Both the position numbers and the translations under genes were made by a program. Below are positions 22,601 to 36,440 of a stretch of DNA of 64,000 nt, in pieces. The DNA comes from Acridotheres tristis. Taxonomy: Eukaryota > Chordata > Aves > Passeriformes > Sturnidae. Position 1 is the first letter of the stretch. The number at the start of each line of letters is the position of its first letter. The notes beneath the pieces were generated by a model that saw only the letters and a program-made list of their open reading frames with translations, had not been told where the DNA came from and ran no database searches. The DNA lies in assembly GCA_037013685.1 (NCBI GenBank), contig CM072885.1, positions 26,040,620 to 26,104,619 on the forward strand, given 5' to 3'.

Positions 22601-25600
22601 CAATAATTTTAAACAAATATAACCTCCTCCCACTAACAAGGAGATAAATCTGGATTATATATGCTGTTTCATGGTAAGTTGTTTGAATGCTCAGAGTGCT
22701 GTAAAGGAAAAAACAAATACCACCTTTATTCATGGCTTTCACTTTTTTTTATTTCCCAAGTGAGAAACATAAAGGAAAAAACAGATGGCGATTGTCTCAT
22801 AAAAGCTGCTATTAGAAGTTCAGTTGTTTTGAAAAATTCCCTTTCCACACTGTTCTGCCAGTATGGTATTTGCCTGCTGCAATAGCCCAACTTTGCTATT
22901 AGAGACAGATAGTATTAAAGAGAAGCCTTCTCTTTACTTTTTCTTCCAAAATTAAGTTTCATTTTGTATTTGTGTTGTTCTCTTCAAACCTTGCCTTTTG
23001 GCACAGTCTGCTGAAAAACAGTACTGTGTTGTCCTTATATCTGGATGGTGCTAGAAAGGAATTTTTTTTTTCCCGTTGGAATACATATCTAATGTAAAGC
23101 TGTTTGCTGGTGAACAAGAGTGTTTCAGTGCCTGATTCTGTTTCTAGCTACATTTGGGTAAATTACATGAACCTCCACAGAAAGGAGTGTTATTTGATGG
23201 TAAAATAATTGTAAGAATATTTGTTATTCATTCATCATTATGGAAATATTAAGAAAAATAACCCAGTATGTTCTGTGCTGGCCAAAAAAACCCCGTATAT
23301 CTGTACAGGCATCCTACATAATATCAACATGTCACTTTGTAGTTCTACATTAAACTTTTATGTGAGAAGTTACAGCTGTGGATGCCTATGTCTTTCAGAT
23401 TCTGTTTCAATAAACCTTTGAGAAAGAAAAAAGTGAAAGCCCTTCAGCTTTACAGCAGTTTCAAAGCAGAAGCTTTATTACCTTTTTTTTTTCATTTTAA
23501 TACACTTTATGTTTTTACACAGACATGGCTTCTTAGTGAAGATAAATAATGAGACTCTACCTTAAAAAGCCTTTGGGTTTTCATTAATCCACATTAGATT
23601 AAAAGGGAATCAGAATTCTAAAAATAAAGCACATCAGAGAAACAAGGTATTTTTCAGGTCAAGGTCCTCTTTTCCAGCTGGTGCCATTTGGTAGTTCTAA
23701 CATCTTCCATCTCCTCCTACTTCTCCATCTGTAAATAACTCACTGAAGTAAATACTTGGAATAATTACAGCAAAGAATGATAAAATGCAGGTTGAATTTA
23801 ATCTCCTAGGGATCTAAAATGAAAAACAAGTATGGACATCACAGTTATTGAAAAACTGGAACTCTCCAGTAGGCAGGTGTATGAAATGGGAATTATGTCA
23901 GAGTATTACATGCTTTGGCATTGTAGTTGTACTGTTCAAAAAAATGTCAAAGGGCATATTAGTTAAGGATAGGGGGAAAATAGTCTAGCAGGGTTGATTT
24001 TCAAAAGCAACCTGCCGTTTCACTTCTGCAAATAATTATAGACGCACATTCTAATGGTTACATGTCTAAGTGTTTGTATCCATCTACTAGGAAATTGGAG
24101 ATCTAACTACAATAAAATGTGTGCAAACTTGCAAAACTGGAAGGAGGTTTGAGATGCTTCTAAAATTGATCAATCGATCAGCAGCTGGACTACTTTCCAA
24201 AAGTTTATGAGAACAAAATGTCTTTCTTTTTTTTGCATGTGGTCAGTGTTGCCCCAGGAAAGAATCCTGTAGTAGCCCACAAGATAAGAGTCTTTGGAGC
24301 TTCCTAGATTAATGTGAAAGAAACAATCTACTCCTGTTGGGGATTCATATATATATTAAGAATGCAAAACAGGGGCTAGACTATGGGCACACTGTTTGGA
24401 CTTGCTGCCTTCCTCTGGCATTATAACTACTTTGGCATCTCAGTTTGACTGTTCAGTTTGTCAGCTGTCTAGGACTGCTGTGTGCTTGCAACTGTGTTGT
24501 CCTGCTACCCACGTTGTGCCAGCTGCCTATATAGATGCCCGCTGTGGGTGGCTTATTAGAAATACAGATTCAATCAGGTACCTGGAAAAGGAAGTCTGAA
24601 GGTGAGAAAGAAGAAGCCTCTTCTGTATGATTTGAAACCCTCTGCCTGGAGTGGCAAAAGTAGCATCCAGCATTGGTTACCAGACTGAACATTTCTCTTC
24701 CTCCCTGTCCTCCTGTGTTGCTGCCCAGGGCAGTACCAGGCAAGAAAGCATTATTTGACAAAGAGACATAAAGCACTGTCTCTTTTCCAGAATAGGGACC
24801 ATTATAAAAAACAAAAAATTCCGTTTTGGTGAGGGCATGTAAAGTGAATTTTAGAAATGCTGCACAGCTTTTACAGAATATTTGGGGGGATGTCCTAGAA
24901 AAAGAAAGAATAGGATATGACTCTGTGTGTGACTCCCAGCAGCATAAAATCCTCTCTGTTACTCATGCAGGATGGAGTGGAAAAGATTTGTCAGAATGTT
25001 CAGCTTACACATGCTTTTCACTTAAATACTTGACAGAAGTAAGCTTCATTGCTTTATTTAGTGTATTTTAGATCAAAGAAATGATAATTGCTGTATATTT
25101 GAAAAACTAGTCATCTCTGTGTCTTGCTTATTAACTTACCAGAAACTGGCCCTTAGGACACAGTGGCCTGACTCCCATGCAAAGGGTTGTTGAAGTGAAC
25201 ACAAACATCACAGACTCCTATTTTAAATCCTGTTTATATTGCCACTGTGATGCAAAGTGGCTGTGAATCTAAGAATGAACCCATTTAAAATGTCCATAAC
25301 ACAATAAAAACTGCTGGTGATTACTGTGTCATGCTGCCCCTCAAACTAAACTTTACATTCAAAGATAAATGTATTCACAAATCTTAGCTGCTGTTCACAC
25401 ACAACGTGTGAATGTCATTTGAAGTTGTTCAGTCATCTGGGAAACTCCTCCCACCCTCATCTTCCCTCTTGCAATTACCCTTTGGCCCTTTCCTCCAGAG
25501 GCTATTTCTTCCTGACTGGTGTATTTTACCATCCTTCAAAAGATGGCCCAGCTCCTGCTGCCCATCAGATATGGGCTAGACTTGACAGAAGGCTATCACC

Positions 25601-28600
25601 CAAGGAGGGTTGAGTGTCAGAACCAGGGTTTGCAAAGGGTCTTCATGAGTGCTCAGCCTCTGCAGTGATAAGGGTTACTGTTTTTCTCAGCTTAGCAGAA
25701 GCACAAGAGATCCAAAATGGTCATCTTCACCCCTATCCCTACAGGAGCATGCCCTTAACAAGTAGCCAGATAGCCTTCAAAAGTGGGCCGAAGATTTAAT
25801 GCACAGCTTAGATTAGCCTAAAATGTAAAGGTAACCAAGCATTTTTCAGCCTTACAGCAGGAAGGAGGCAGGAGTGGAGGGGCTGCAGCCAGGGAGACAA
25901 GTGAAGTGGCCTGGGGCCTGCAAAGTGGAGGCCACTGCTGGGCCATTTACCACTTATATAGACAGAGAGTTTCAGGCTTCCTTTCTACACCACTGGGAGG
26001 TGCCTGATATGCAGGCAAGCAGCAGACTACTGTTGCTACAGCTTGTTCCTGGCAGTTTTTGAAGTACACAAAATGGTGTGAGAAAGCTTAGCAAACTATC
26101 AGATGGGTTTTCCACTCTACCTCAGGAGAGGAAATGAGACCGCAAAAGGGAATTGATTTTCTGGTCAGTCTGGCTCATCAACTCAATGAGCAATTTTCTC
26201 ATCTTCCTCTCAAGGTCACCAGAATGACAGTGTGTCTCACTGTGCCCTTCAGGATCTTTTCTGTTCCAAGGTTTGCTCAGTTTTTAGTTAACCCTCACAG
26301 AGTTAGTCGTTTGTCCTGGGAATGCTGGTGCCTGGCCTGCCATGTTACTCGAGAAGAGATGCCTTGGCAGGGAGTAAAAGTACACACTCTGGAGATCTGT
26401 TTCCTAGTCTCTCTCATGGGGACTATACATGGAAGTGGTGGAGCCTTTGGAACACGTGTCACATGTAGCATGAACTGACGGTCTAATCTGAAGTCACTCC
26501 AGTTGGGTACAAAGACTACTTTAGGAGAATCTTGCCTGCTTATATAGGTTTCAGATAACTTCATTTTTAGAAGTGCATGGAGTGCATCCAAAACAAATAA
26601 TTTTTCTCTGGTGAATGGGGAGACCAAGAGGAGAAGTCCGGAGAGAGAAGTATGGATGGTCTGTCTTAATGTCAAAACTGAAATAAACACATCTCCTCCC
26701 AACTCTTCTCACCAGATAATTTTCTCAGCAAGACACAGATTGCTTCAACCTCTGTGTTTCAGTCTTTGAAGCTTCCCTCTCATTGTTATAGTGAAGGAGG
26801 GATGGTTTTCTTTGAGAATTTCTGCAGCCCTGAAATTTGCCTTCTCTAAAGGCTTTCACATGATCAGATGGTTGTTACAAAGACCTCTCTGAAACTCCTC
26901 TGCCATCACACAAGGGTAAACTGGTATGTCTGCTTTGCAAAATTATTAGATTAAAAAAAAAAAAAACAAACCAAAAAAGGCTTCATTAAAATATTCTGAC
27001 TAGCTCTATGTGAGGCCTCAATTTTCATTACACAGAGGCCCAGCTAAGAAGATGACAAATGGTGTTGGAAAGAAGCCACCAATAAGTAAACATCAATTTT
27101 TCTGTCAACAGGATAACCCCTTTTACGAAACTTGTCATATGTTTACTCCTTTTCTGTTTGTGAAGGTAGTTGTTTGACAGCAGCATTTTGCATGAGGGGA
27201 AGGATTTATAAATTGTTTTTTTACAGTTCACATTGCTGCATTGTTTTGAGCTCCTGTTCAGGGGGTTTGCTCCTCGGCCTGCCTACTGTCTGTAACTCTT
27301 CAATTTGTAATAACTGGGGAGAGGGGGATGACTCTTCTTGTTTCCGCAGTAAGTTCTGGAATGGAAGCAATTATGGTGGTAGTAGGCACCTTGGGAGCAT
27401 AGGACTTGTGACTTGCAGTGCCTTCAGGTAGCTTAGAAATGCTACTATATTTGTGTTCCGGAAAGGAAGAGAAACACATTTCTGAGCGTTTCTTTTTCTT
27501 AAAAAAATATGTCTGTTATGCTTATATCCTAATAAATCTTCTTCCATATTTAATAATCTAGAATACAACTGAAGAGATATGGATCTTTTTCCAGTTTATA
27601 CATTTTCTCTACCCGCATTCAGAAAAGTTGATAGTTTCCACATCACTTTTTACTGTATAGAAAATTTTACTTGCTTTTCGTATGGAGAGCTGTATACATG
27701 CTTTATTCATCTGCATGCAGTGATTCACAGCTGCTGCTGTGTTTCTTAATAGCATATTGTAAGTCATTTTATGAAATCATCAGTAGCAAATGCTCAACAA
27801 ATATTAGGAGAAGAAACTAGGAAATTCTCTATTCTTGGGCATATATGTAATACAGGCAGAGATCAAGAGCTGCCTGTGCGTTATATTTGGCAAGAGACTG
27901 AGTGAGAAGGACAGATGGCTGGTGAGATTTCAGATGGGCACGGGTAGATGCTGGCATGACCTTAAGGCCTGTCAGGTGCTTAATGTGGGAACTCTGCTTC
28001 AGGAAATATAGCATTATGATGGCTTTTAAGGAGTGGCTGGAAATTTATTTTGTAATGGATATCTTCTGGGTCACCACATAGACCTGCCTTGTTGTTTACC
28101 TGTGTTGTGGAGAGGGGAAGACTTAGTGTGGAATAGAGTGGAAGGTCATTATTTTGGTAAGTGGCCATTACTGGAAGGGTCATGTACACCTATCATGTAC
28201 ACATGCCTGACAATGATGTCAGGTCATGCAGCTCAGTGCTCAGCTATCAGCTGCTTCAAACATGTACAATACTGAGTGCAGTTGTTTTATCCTGGATGCA
28301 GACTACATGCAGATCATCCACATAGGCATAGTTATGGTTCCACCTGTCCATGTCTGATCTGAAGCACTCATTACTGTTTTGACATGAGACACAATAATAA
28401 TCATCTCACTGCCTCTAATGTGTGATGGTTCAGTGTCTGAACACATCCTTTTGGGTTTTCCTTGGTTAAAGTTAAGGCATGTTTTGGGGCTCTAAAATGC
28501 AATTTCCCAATTCATTTTTTAAGTACCTTTATATTGCAAAAGCATTTGTGTTCCATAAAGCCTAGCTGTTTATATTCAGGGTGGAATTTGTGGGTTTTTT

Positions 28601-28934
28601 TTAACTGGTGGTTAAAGCTGAATTGGCTTATCTGGGACCTTTTTCGCCGAGCTAAACTGCTATCACTGCTTGTAGGAGAATGCAGAAATCCCTGTGGAGA
28701 TGGACGTTTCACGGCTAGTGGCAGCTTAGTCCTTTCCAGTAAACAACGGTACCTGGGGGGGGGAAGTTTTCCAAAGTACCTAAGTGATTTAGGATATAAA
28801 AATCTCCATTTCATTATTTCCATGCTCTGGAGTGAGATAAACATTTTTCAAAGTGTGATTCTGTCCTGCTTTTTGCAATGCTATCTGCCACAAAGACACC
28901 TTCTTTTTCTACCTATCTTGTTCCTCTTTTCCAG
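19621..28934. other. Non-coding sequence upstream of the first visible MSRB3 exon
   Basis: AT-rich DNA with only short chance frames and homopolymers (for example the A-run near 26953). A pyrimidine-rich stretch at about 28912-28934 ends in CAG and is the splice acceptor of the exon that follows. No other exon, RNA gene or mobile element could be supported. Confidence 0.6.
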
Positions 28935-29032
28935 GTTGGCCTTCCTTTTATGATGTGATCAGTCCTGATGCAATTACCTTCAACGATGATTTTTCCTATG
29001 GGATGCATCGGATTGAAATATCCTGCAGTCAG
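28935..29032 (+). CDS. MSRB3: MSRB3 internal exon (methionine-R-sulfoxide reductase B3)
   Basis: This 98-bp exon encodes the start of the visible part of the MsrB fold: GWPSF, then an ITF-DDFSYGMHR core and SCSQ at the end. MsrB enzymes reduce methionine-R-sulfoxide in proteins. The acceptor is a T/C-rich run plus CAG, ending at 28934. The first two bases complete a Gly codon begun in the previous exon, and the donor at 29033 is GTTAGT. The exon ends on a full codon. Its last codons give the first Cys of the second zinc-binding CxxC, whose second Cys is the first codon of the next exon, so the intron splits the motif. The FSYGMHR segment is highly conserved in MsrB and identifies MSRB3 together with the next exon. 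The upstream exon with the first CxxC was not found. Confidence 0.93.
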
Positions 29033-32000
29033 GTTAGTTTATAGCACAGACAGACTGTTCCGATGGCAAAGGCTGCAAAAACCATTACAGTGTGCTGTAC
29101 TTTCCTTGAGATTTGCAAACCTTTCAGTTCTATTAAATAGTAATAATTGTGAGAGAGCACAGTGGGTTGTAGGCATAAAAGCTGGGTGGAATGAGCTGAA
29201 GGCACAAAGGGATTGTTGGAATGCACGTTGTTGTCTCGTGAGATTTAACAGAGCAGATGTAAATGGTTGGACTTAGTGCTGAGTTTACAAAAATAGTCTT
29301 CCTGAAGAAGGTCCCTTCAAAGGAGCTCTTGAGTCTGAGCCTGTCCGACTGATTCCACATGTGAGCAATTGAGAGAAGTCGAAAGAAGTGGAGCAACTGT
29401 GTGTGTGCTGATTCCATCACTCTACATTATTGTGCATCCATGCTAACTCATTCCTAACACTAATTTCCAGCACAGTCCTAATAGCTGCCTCAAATATTCC
29501 CATCTGCCATAATAATGAAGCCGGTACTCATTCAAAACATGCTCAAATTTTCCGTTATCTGTCTTGTTCTACTTTCTCTCATCCTTTGTGCTGCCCTCCT
29601 TTCTGTGAAAGGAATGGCATAATTATTACTTAGCAAAGGGAGAAGCTGCTGCATTGGTGTTCAGCAGCTGTAGCCAGCAGCTTGCAGTCCTCTAACTCCA
29701 CATTCTCAAACTCCTCCTAAGAGAAGCAGCAACTTTGTTTGGGCAGTGCTAATTTACTGTTCTTCCGGCATTGTTGGGGAGATAACTGATTTTATCCCTG
29801 ACAATATACACCCTTACTAGTTCTCATTATATAAGGCTCAGAGTGAGTTGAGAAACTTCTCAAGAGTATCCATTAACTTCAGCCTGTGTAGAGCATTTGG
29901 CCCAATATGTTAATGACTAAATTAGTGTGTCTGCTAGTTTGTCATGTGTACTACATAATTCTGAAGTTTTTACATGGATGATATGCTGCAGAAGATCCAT
30001 TCAACACTTTGTAGGAATATCCATTTCCCTAAATTCACTAGCAAGGTAGCAATGAGACTGCAGATTGGGAAGCTCATGCTTCACCAGTGGTTACTGGCAT
30101 AATCAAAAATGCAGTCCAGTCTCTTTAGCTCTGCTTAGTAGGCCTGAATAGTGCTAAAATCTGCTTGCTGCCAACCTGCTGAGCCTGTATCTGCTGACAC
30201 ACTTCAGGAGACGGCCAGAGCTCCTGGAAAAGTCCAAGGAAGCCTGTGGTCAGGCCAAGGAATCTGGGAATGTCATTTACCTGTTACCAAACAAAATAAT
30301 GTTAGCAGATCCGAGACCAGCAATATTAGCAGCAGTACATGCAGACACCATAAAATCAAAGCAAAACTAAAATCTGAATTTGAAGGAAAAAAATATGACC
30401 ACGGTTGCTGTATAATCCAATAGCAACTTCTTACCAGCTCTTCCAACTTCCTGGAGCAATAACTCCACAGATGATCAAGTCACACAGGAAAATAGCTTGA
30501 GGAGTGGTGAGCATCTTTGCAGCCAGTGCTCAGCACAGCTAATACTTTTCCATTGTGTATCTACCCCTGGAGTGTGAATCACACATGCAGCTGCAAAAAA
30601 ATGCAGTTTTACTGCAACTTGCAAAGCAGTGGGATTGATATGACAGACCTTGGTAGAACCAAAGGGAAATACCATTTCCCCCACCCAAAACCTTATTAAT
30701 CCTTTGAAGATGAAGTAGTTGATTTTTCTTTAAAAATCCTTCCCACCTGTCTGAGAGAATAAGGGAAATCTTTTTTTAATGTTCTTCATTATAGAAAGCA
30801 AACACAAAGGAAAAATCACTGTAATATTAATCAAATACATCAATGGGGTTATCCTAGAAATAATTTTCACAGTTTTTAGAACACACCCTGGGTGTATTTA
30901 AAATGTCAGTCATTAGTGACAGGTAGAAGTTAATACAAATGCAGTTGAGGAATACTGTAAAACTGGTTGCATCTTTTTTTTTCTCTGTCCTGTTCAAGAG
31001 TCCTTTTCCCTGTGGTTTCCCTATCTACTAGATTAACCTGTACAAATCAATAAAGTTCCGTAGTCACAAGAGTAGTGTTTGCACACCAATAGCTTGCACT
31101 CTCAATTGCAGCAGCTGTCTGCAAGCTGCTTTCCATGCCTTCCAGCAGCATATTAGAAACAGGAGGCTTGGGAGATCCAAGCATACTGACAGTTAGCAGT
31201 GACCCCCCTCTTTCCTGCTCCCAAGCACATACTTGGAATGCTTTAACCATTTCACTGTCCCATTTCATTCTGCCAAATATATTTATGTGCAAGGCTGCAA
31301 CAGATAATTGTTTCTTTTTCAGAAGCTCTGCAGGCATGTATATATGTTCTAGAAAAATGGTCAGCACCTATTATGTGTGGGGAGGACAGTAAAGTCAATT
31401 CATCCTTTTTACTCTCAGCTGAGTGCAAGTTTCTTATATTGTGATACAAAGGACTGAAATACATTTCTGTTTAGGGCAGATGAGTTATAGAGTCCTCTGT
31501 ACAGACAATCGCCACATAAATTTTTGGTGAGGGGTAATCTCAAAAGTTAACAAATTTTGCAGTAATTCAATTCTGGAGTGATTCTGCCATCACAGAAAAG
31601 TGTAATGAGACTACCTTGGACTCTCACACAGCTTTTCAGGTTTTGTGAGGAAAACCTTTTTGACAGATAGTCTTTGTAGTCTGTGTGTGAATATATTACT
31701 TCTACAGACCATTTATCTCTGCAGTTTCTCTTGTTCTATTTCTGTCCAGTAGAGATGGAATGATTTATCTTTTGTTAAATGTTAGTCTGGAAAAGATCTG
31801 TTTAACACTTCCAGCCAGGAGGTTTTGAAGCACTCTTAATTAAGATGAGATGATTTAATTAGGGTGCTGAGCATTTAGAAAATTACTTTTTCTGGACACT
31901 TACTTCCCCCCCCCACCCAAAGTTATGGTTATAGTCAGGTGAAATGCTTCATTGTTAGATACCTTACTTTCAGAAGCAGCTCAGGTTTTTTGCACACACT

Positions 32001-33975
32001 AACCTAAAAAAGGCCTCTAATATAAAGGAAAATGATAAAAAGAATAAGCAGTGTATAATGGAGGAAAGGATGGCAAGACAGCAGTCTGTCAGGAACACTT
32101 AAAGCTTAGTTTTCTCTATGTCCCGTTCAACTTCCTTTTACTTATTTCCCATATTTTATCTTCCTTCCTTACAAGGCTGAGCAACTGCTGCTTAACCCAG
32201 TCATGCATCCCATTTTCCATTGCCTGTAGGAGCTCATTCTGTTGATACCATGGGCTAGAAGCCCTCAGTCGTTATTGTGATCCTTGCAGGACTGCCATGG
32301 CTGTCTCAGTGACACTTCTTCAGGAGCAGGGAGCCTATTGTGGGATGTGGAATGTGGAATGTGTTTGCATGTTGGTGCAACCAAGAGGTGGGAGCACTGA
32401 AGATTTGCATGTCTACTTGCCCTGCTCCTGAAGGCAGTGAAGATTATTGTTTCAGCTATCATTAAATGAGCTGAGTTTCTGTCCCATCTAGCTGGTGTAA
32501 GAGTCTCCCCTAGTCTATTGAGAAAGTTTAACCTGGAGGTGAGACTATACCTGCTTCTACAGACATTTTTCCTGCTGCTTTGGTGAATTAAGGGCCATAA
32601 TAGCAGGACAACATTAGCAACACATTAACTGCAGGGTAGAGATTTGCCATCACTAATTCATTCAGAGTTTGGAATAATCACTATTACCCCTATGTGTTTG
32701 GAATACTATGAATTAATTAAATGCTAAGAATAATTTGCAGTCTTTAATTTTTGCTGTCTGACTGTGAGCCCACGAGCAGGTCTGTGATCTCAATTACATC
32801 ATTCCACCTCTTACTGAGATCTGCTATTGACTTGAAAGGCCAAGGCTCTTTGGTAAAGCAGCATGACATTCCTGTTCAAGATAAATATTTCTCCATTGCA
32901 AGGTTTTATTTTCCTTTTCTCATGGCAGGCTGTAAAAATGAACTTGCAGAATTCAATTGACTAATTACAAGAAGTTCTTATTATCCAGATAAATCATCAG
33001 CCATAATGTGCAGTGATAGTAATCTTAATTTTTGAATAAGGATCATCAGGGTTAGCTTCTTCAAAATACTGTACTTGTAAAGCAGTCCTTGTAAAGCAAA
33101 GAACCTTTCTTACAGACAAGGATCAGTCATGTTCACCCTGAATAGCACTGCAAGTATTTGAATTTGATTCATACAGAGCAAAAGTGACAACAGACTGTTT
33201 GTACTTTCATATTTCTTACAAAAAGGAAAATTCAGCATAATTTATTATTACTGCCAGGCAAAGATTATTAATTAAGAAATATTTTACATATCTGCACTGC
33301 AGGTCTTTTTCTGTACCTATCTTGTACATACTATAGAAATAATTATGAGGTGAGTAGGCTGAGCTCCATCCCCTCCAGGGACAAGAAGTTCACCCAGAAG
33401 GACCTTGATGCTCAGAAGAGTGTCAGGCTATAGAAAAGGGAAAAAAAAGAAAAAATAAGTGTGAGAGCACACTCCAAAGAATATCTTTAGTGCTTTAGGT
33501 CCTTGCCAGGATCACCAAAGGGTTTAATGGTTTTTTGCCAAAGGGTGTAGCAAATGGTTGCAGACTGAGGAGAGCCCAAAGCTGAGGCTGTCCTTTTCTT
33601 ACACAGATATCCCTACAGCAGTAAGTGAAACATCGGCAGTGCTATCCTCACCACCATGTTTTTAGCTGTGCTCCTGCCATGAAATCATTACAGAAATATG
33701 CAGATCCTCAGAGATGGTGGTCCAACCAAGCAAACACAGTGGTATGACAGGAAACACCCAGGAAATTTGGGCTTGGAGTCTTGCACCTGTGTATCTCAGA
33801 AGATCATCTTCCTGGATCACTCCTGCAAATAAATGTAGATTGTAAATCCCACTTGAAAGGGCGATGTAGGCACCAATGCGCTTCCTTGGAAGCAGCTGCT
33901 AGTCATTGCTTAACACTGCAGTGATGCCATGAGCAGCACAGAGACACAGTGATACTCTATTGTGTTTTGTTTCAG
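29033..33975 (+). other. MSRB3: MSRB3 intron between the two visible exons
   Basis: This 4943-bp intron starts GTTAGT and ends in a T-rich tract and TTTCAG. It is phase 0 and falls inside the CSQ|C zinc motif. The interior is AT-rich, with no exon, RNA gene or clear mobile element seen. Confidence 0.85.
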
Positions 33976-34140
33976 TGTGGTGCTCACCTGGGGCATATTT
34001 TTGATGATGGACCTCGCCCAACTGGCAAACGGTACTGCACAAACTCTGCTTCATTGTCTTTCAAGCCAGCAGACAAGAACAACGCTGGAGAAGGCAGCGG
34101 TAATGCCAGTCCTGCCCAAACAGGCAAAGCTGAGCTGTAG
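33976..34140 (+). CDS. MSRB3: MSRB3 terminal coding exon with catalytic Cys and KAEL tail
   Basis: This exon encodes 54 residues and TAG (34138-34140). It opens with [13 protein letters not shown], where the Cys completes the second zinc CxxC and the His residues belong to the conserved MsrB core. RYC follows, whose Cys (TGC at 34036-34038) matches the resolving-free catalytic Cys position of MsrB enzymes, then NSASLSF. The tail is variable and low-complexity, ending [10 protein letters not shown]. The C-terminal KAEL is characteristic of vertebrate MSRB3 and acts as an ER-retention-like signal, so the protein probably acts in the ER lumen. Alternative upstream exons giving other locations are known for MSRB3 in mammals, but none can be seen here. 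In human, loss of MSRB3 is linked to hearing loss. Confidence 0.95.
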   Translation, partial: CGAHLGHIFDDGPRPTGKRYCTNSASLSFKPADKNNAGEGSGNASPAQTGKAEL

Positions 34141-36440
34141 GATGAAGCAAAGCCTGCAGAAAACTTCATTGATCCCACACAGCTTACAAGGAATGTTTTC
34201 TAGTTTTCAAGTTGTCTGCTCTCTTATATCCTAAGAATGTTCAAATGTATGAAAAGCCTTTTGCACCATTCTTCTTCCTCCTCACCTTTTCAGAACTGAG
34301 GCCTTGCCTACCAGTGCATTTACTGTGTAATTGGATTGAAAAATTTATTGACTGAGTCCACAGGTTTTCTTTTTCCTTCTTTTCTTTGAGATTGTATTGG
34401 GGAATCTTTAAATAGAGAGGCTTTGACATTATTTGTTATTAGTTTTTTCTTAATACTGTATTACTCTAGGTTTACACACTTCATTTTTGCGTTGGAAATG
34501 GGACTTGTGTTTATCTCCAGTCTGTAGGTAACTTCTGGACATAAGAAAATCCTGAATTCCTAGCAATCTCTGCTTTGTTCTGACTTGTGAGGCATACAGC
34601 CTTTTTGGTTGATGTATGTGTTCAACCACCTCCCAGCATCAGCCGCACCTTGCAAAAACTTGTAGTTATGGCTGTTCCTTCCCAACTGAAAGAGATGGAT
34701 GAGATGTTGAAACCATCTTTGGCTAATTTACTGCCAAAATTTCAAGGGTGTGGTTGAGAGGATGCAAACATTGTCTCAGCATCTGTGTTTCCCCTTTGGT
34801 ATTTAAATCAAGGTTTTAACTAGTAAGGCTCACTTTTGCAGGCTGCTAATGAGGCTTTGTCTATTTAGGAGGCCTGTTCAACAAGTGCGAGGCCTGTTCA
34901 AAAAGTGTAATGCAAATCTGAATTAAAGTTGAAATCTGCAGGGGGTAATTATATGGACAAGTGCAGAGATAAACCTGCAAAGTGAAGTAGATGAAGGATG
35001 ACACTAGGCTCTTTATCTGTCGGTTGCTACAAGGATTCAGAAACATGACAGTTTCTGCTAGAGAGAAGTTTAGGAATGAATGCAGTAGAAAGAGGGAGAT
35101 TAGCTGGTCTGGATGCATACTGCATACAAGATCCAAGAACTTGTGCAAATTATTGTAGGACGTGAGTGACAGTGTTGGTGTAAGAAATCAATTTGAAAAA
35201 AAGCCTGTGACAGTTCCAGAAATTTTCATGCAGCAAAATTCACTGTCCCATACGATGTTTTTCACAGCTGCTTTTTGATTTTGTTGAATAACACTTAGAA
35301 TTGTGCATAATACGGTTCTTTAAGCTATACTGTGCAGTATTTGCTATCACCACTTTGCCTTTAAACACTGAGAGACTTAATGAATACAATATTTACTTCT
35401 ACTAGCAAACTTGGTGACTAACATGTTTGGATCCAATTTTATTTTTAGTAGGAACAAAGCAACCACTGATTTTTATGGAAGCAGGACTGAGTTTTTATGT
35501 CAGTGATAATAAACATATTATCTAAAGTTTAAACATCCTCCAGTTAAAATACAGCTACTGTGAAAGCATATGGAATGGTCATAATTGCCTTTTTTTATGC
35601 AACATTAGAAAGACATGAAAAAACATTAAAAAGGCAACATCTATAAAAATGTGGTACATATATGTGGTTTAATTCCAGATTGCTGTTCGATTTAAGTATT
35701 ATCAAATTTCAGTATATTCCTGCTTTATGTTAAAGAAATATATTACTTAAGCTTCAGAACACAGTAATGTATGCTGTCATACAGGAGATTTATTTTTGCA
35801 GGATATGGAATGCAATGAAATGAATCAATATGGTGATGTGTATGTGATCTCTGGGAGTTAGATCATTTAATATAGGAAATGCATTGTTCTCATGCACAAG
35901 CTATGCCACAGCGGAGCACAAGGTAAAACAGATTTCCTTTTATTGCTCTTAGAAGATGCTAGTAAGGGCTAGTATTGAACCCTCCAAATTTGGTTCAGTC
36001 TGGTGGTGGTCATGAGAGAGGAAACTTTGGAGCTGAGCACCATGTATAGAATAATAGAATACTCCTGTATGTTTAAATTTTGCACTGTCTAGATGCTTGT
36101 AAAAACTGAATGCAAACTGTGTAGAAATAGCAAACTATATTTTCTAATATCTCTATTTTACTCAGATGTTTAAATAAGATACTTTAAAAATCATGTAAGT
36201 CACACATTATTTATATATACTATATATATAAAATTGCACGGTTTTTATATATATATGTACACACACATATATTATTTGAATATAATTTTAGCCTTCTGTA
36301 CCTTTTTAATAACTAAAATCTTTCCATTAGAGGGTTCAATACTTGTAAAAAATCAAATATACATTTTTCAAGTCAAATTTGTTTTCATATATTTGCTGCA
36401 CACAAATATAAAATAAATTTCTTTATAAATACTTTTGTTC
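34141..36440 (+). other. MSRB3: Probable MSRB3 3' UTR
   Basis: AT-rich sequence with no coding frame follows the stop. AATAAA signals occur at 35508-35513 and 36412-36417. The second lies in a very T/A-rich stretch followed by T-rich sequence and is the better candidate for the main end. The end point is inferred; without transcripts it could be shorter or longer. Confidence 0.5.
34870..34909 (+). repeat. Two-copy 20-bp tandem duplication
   Basis: The unit AGGCCTGTTCAA(C/A)AAGTG appears twice in a row with a few differences. It lies in the presumed 3' UTR. Confidence 0.75.

Noticed and set aside
28462..28953. 163-codon frame running into the MSRB3 exon
   Set aside because: It is in a different frame from MSRB3, reads through the acceptor tract and has no domain.
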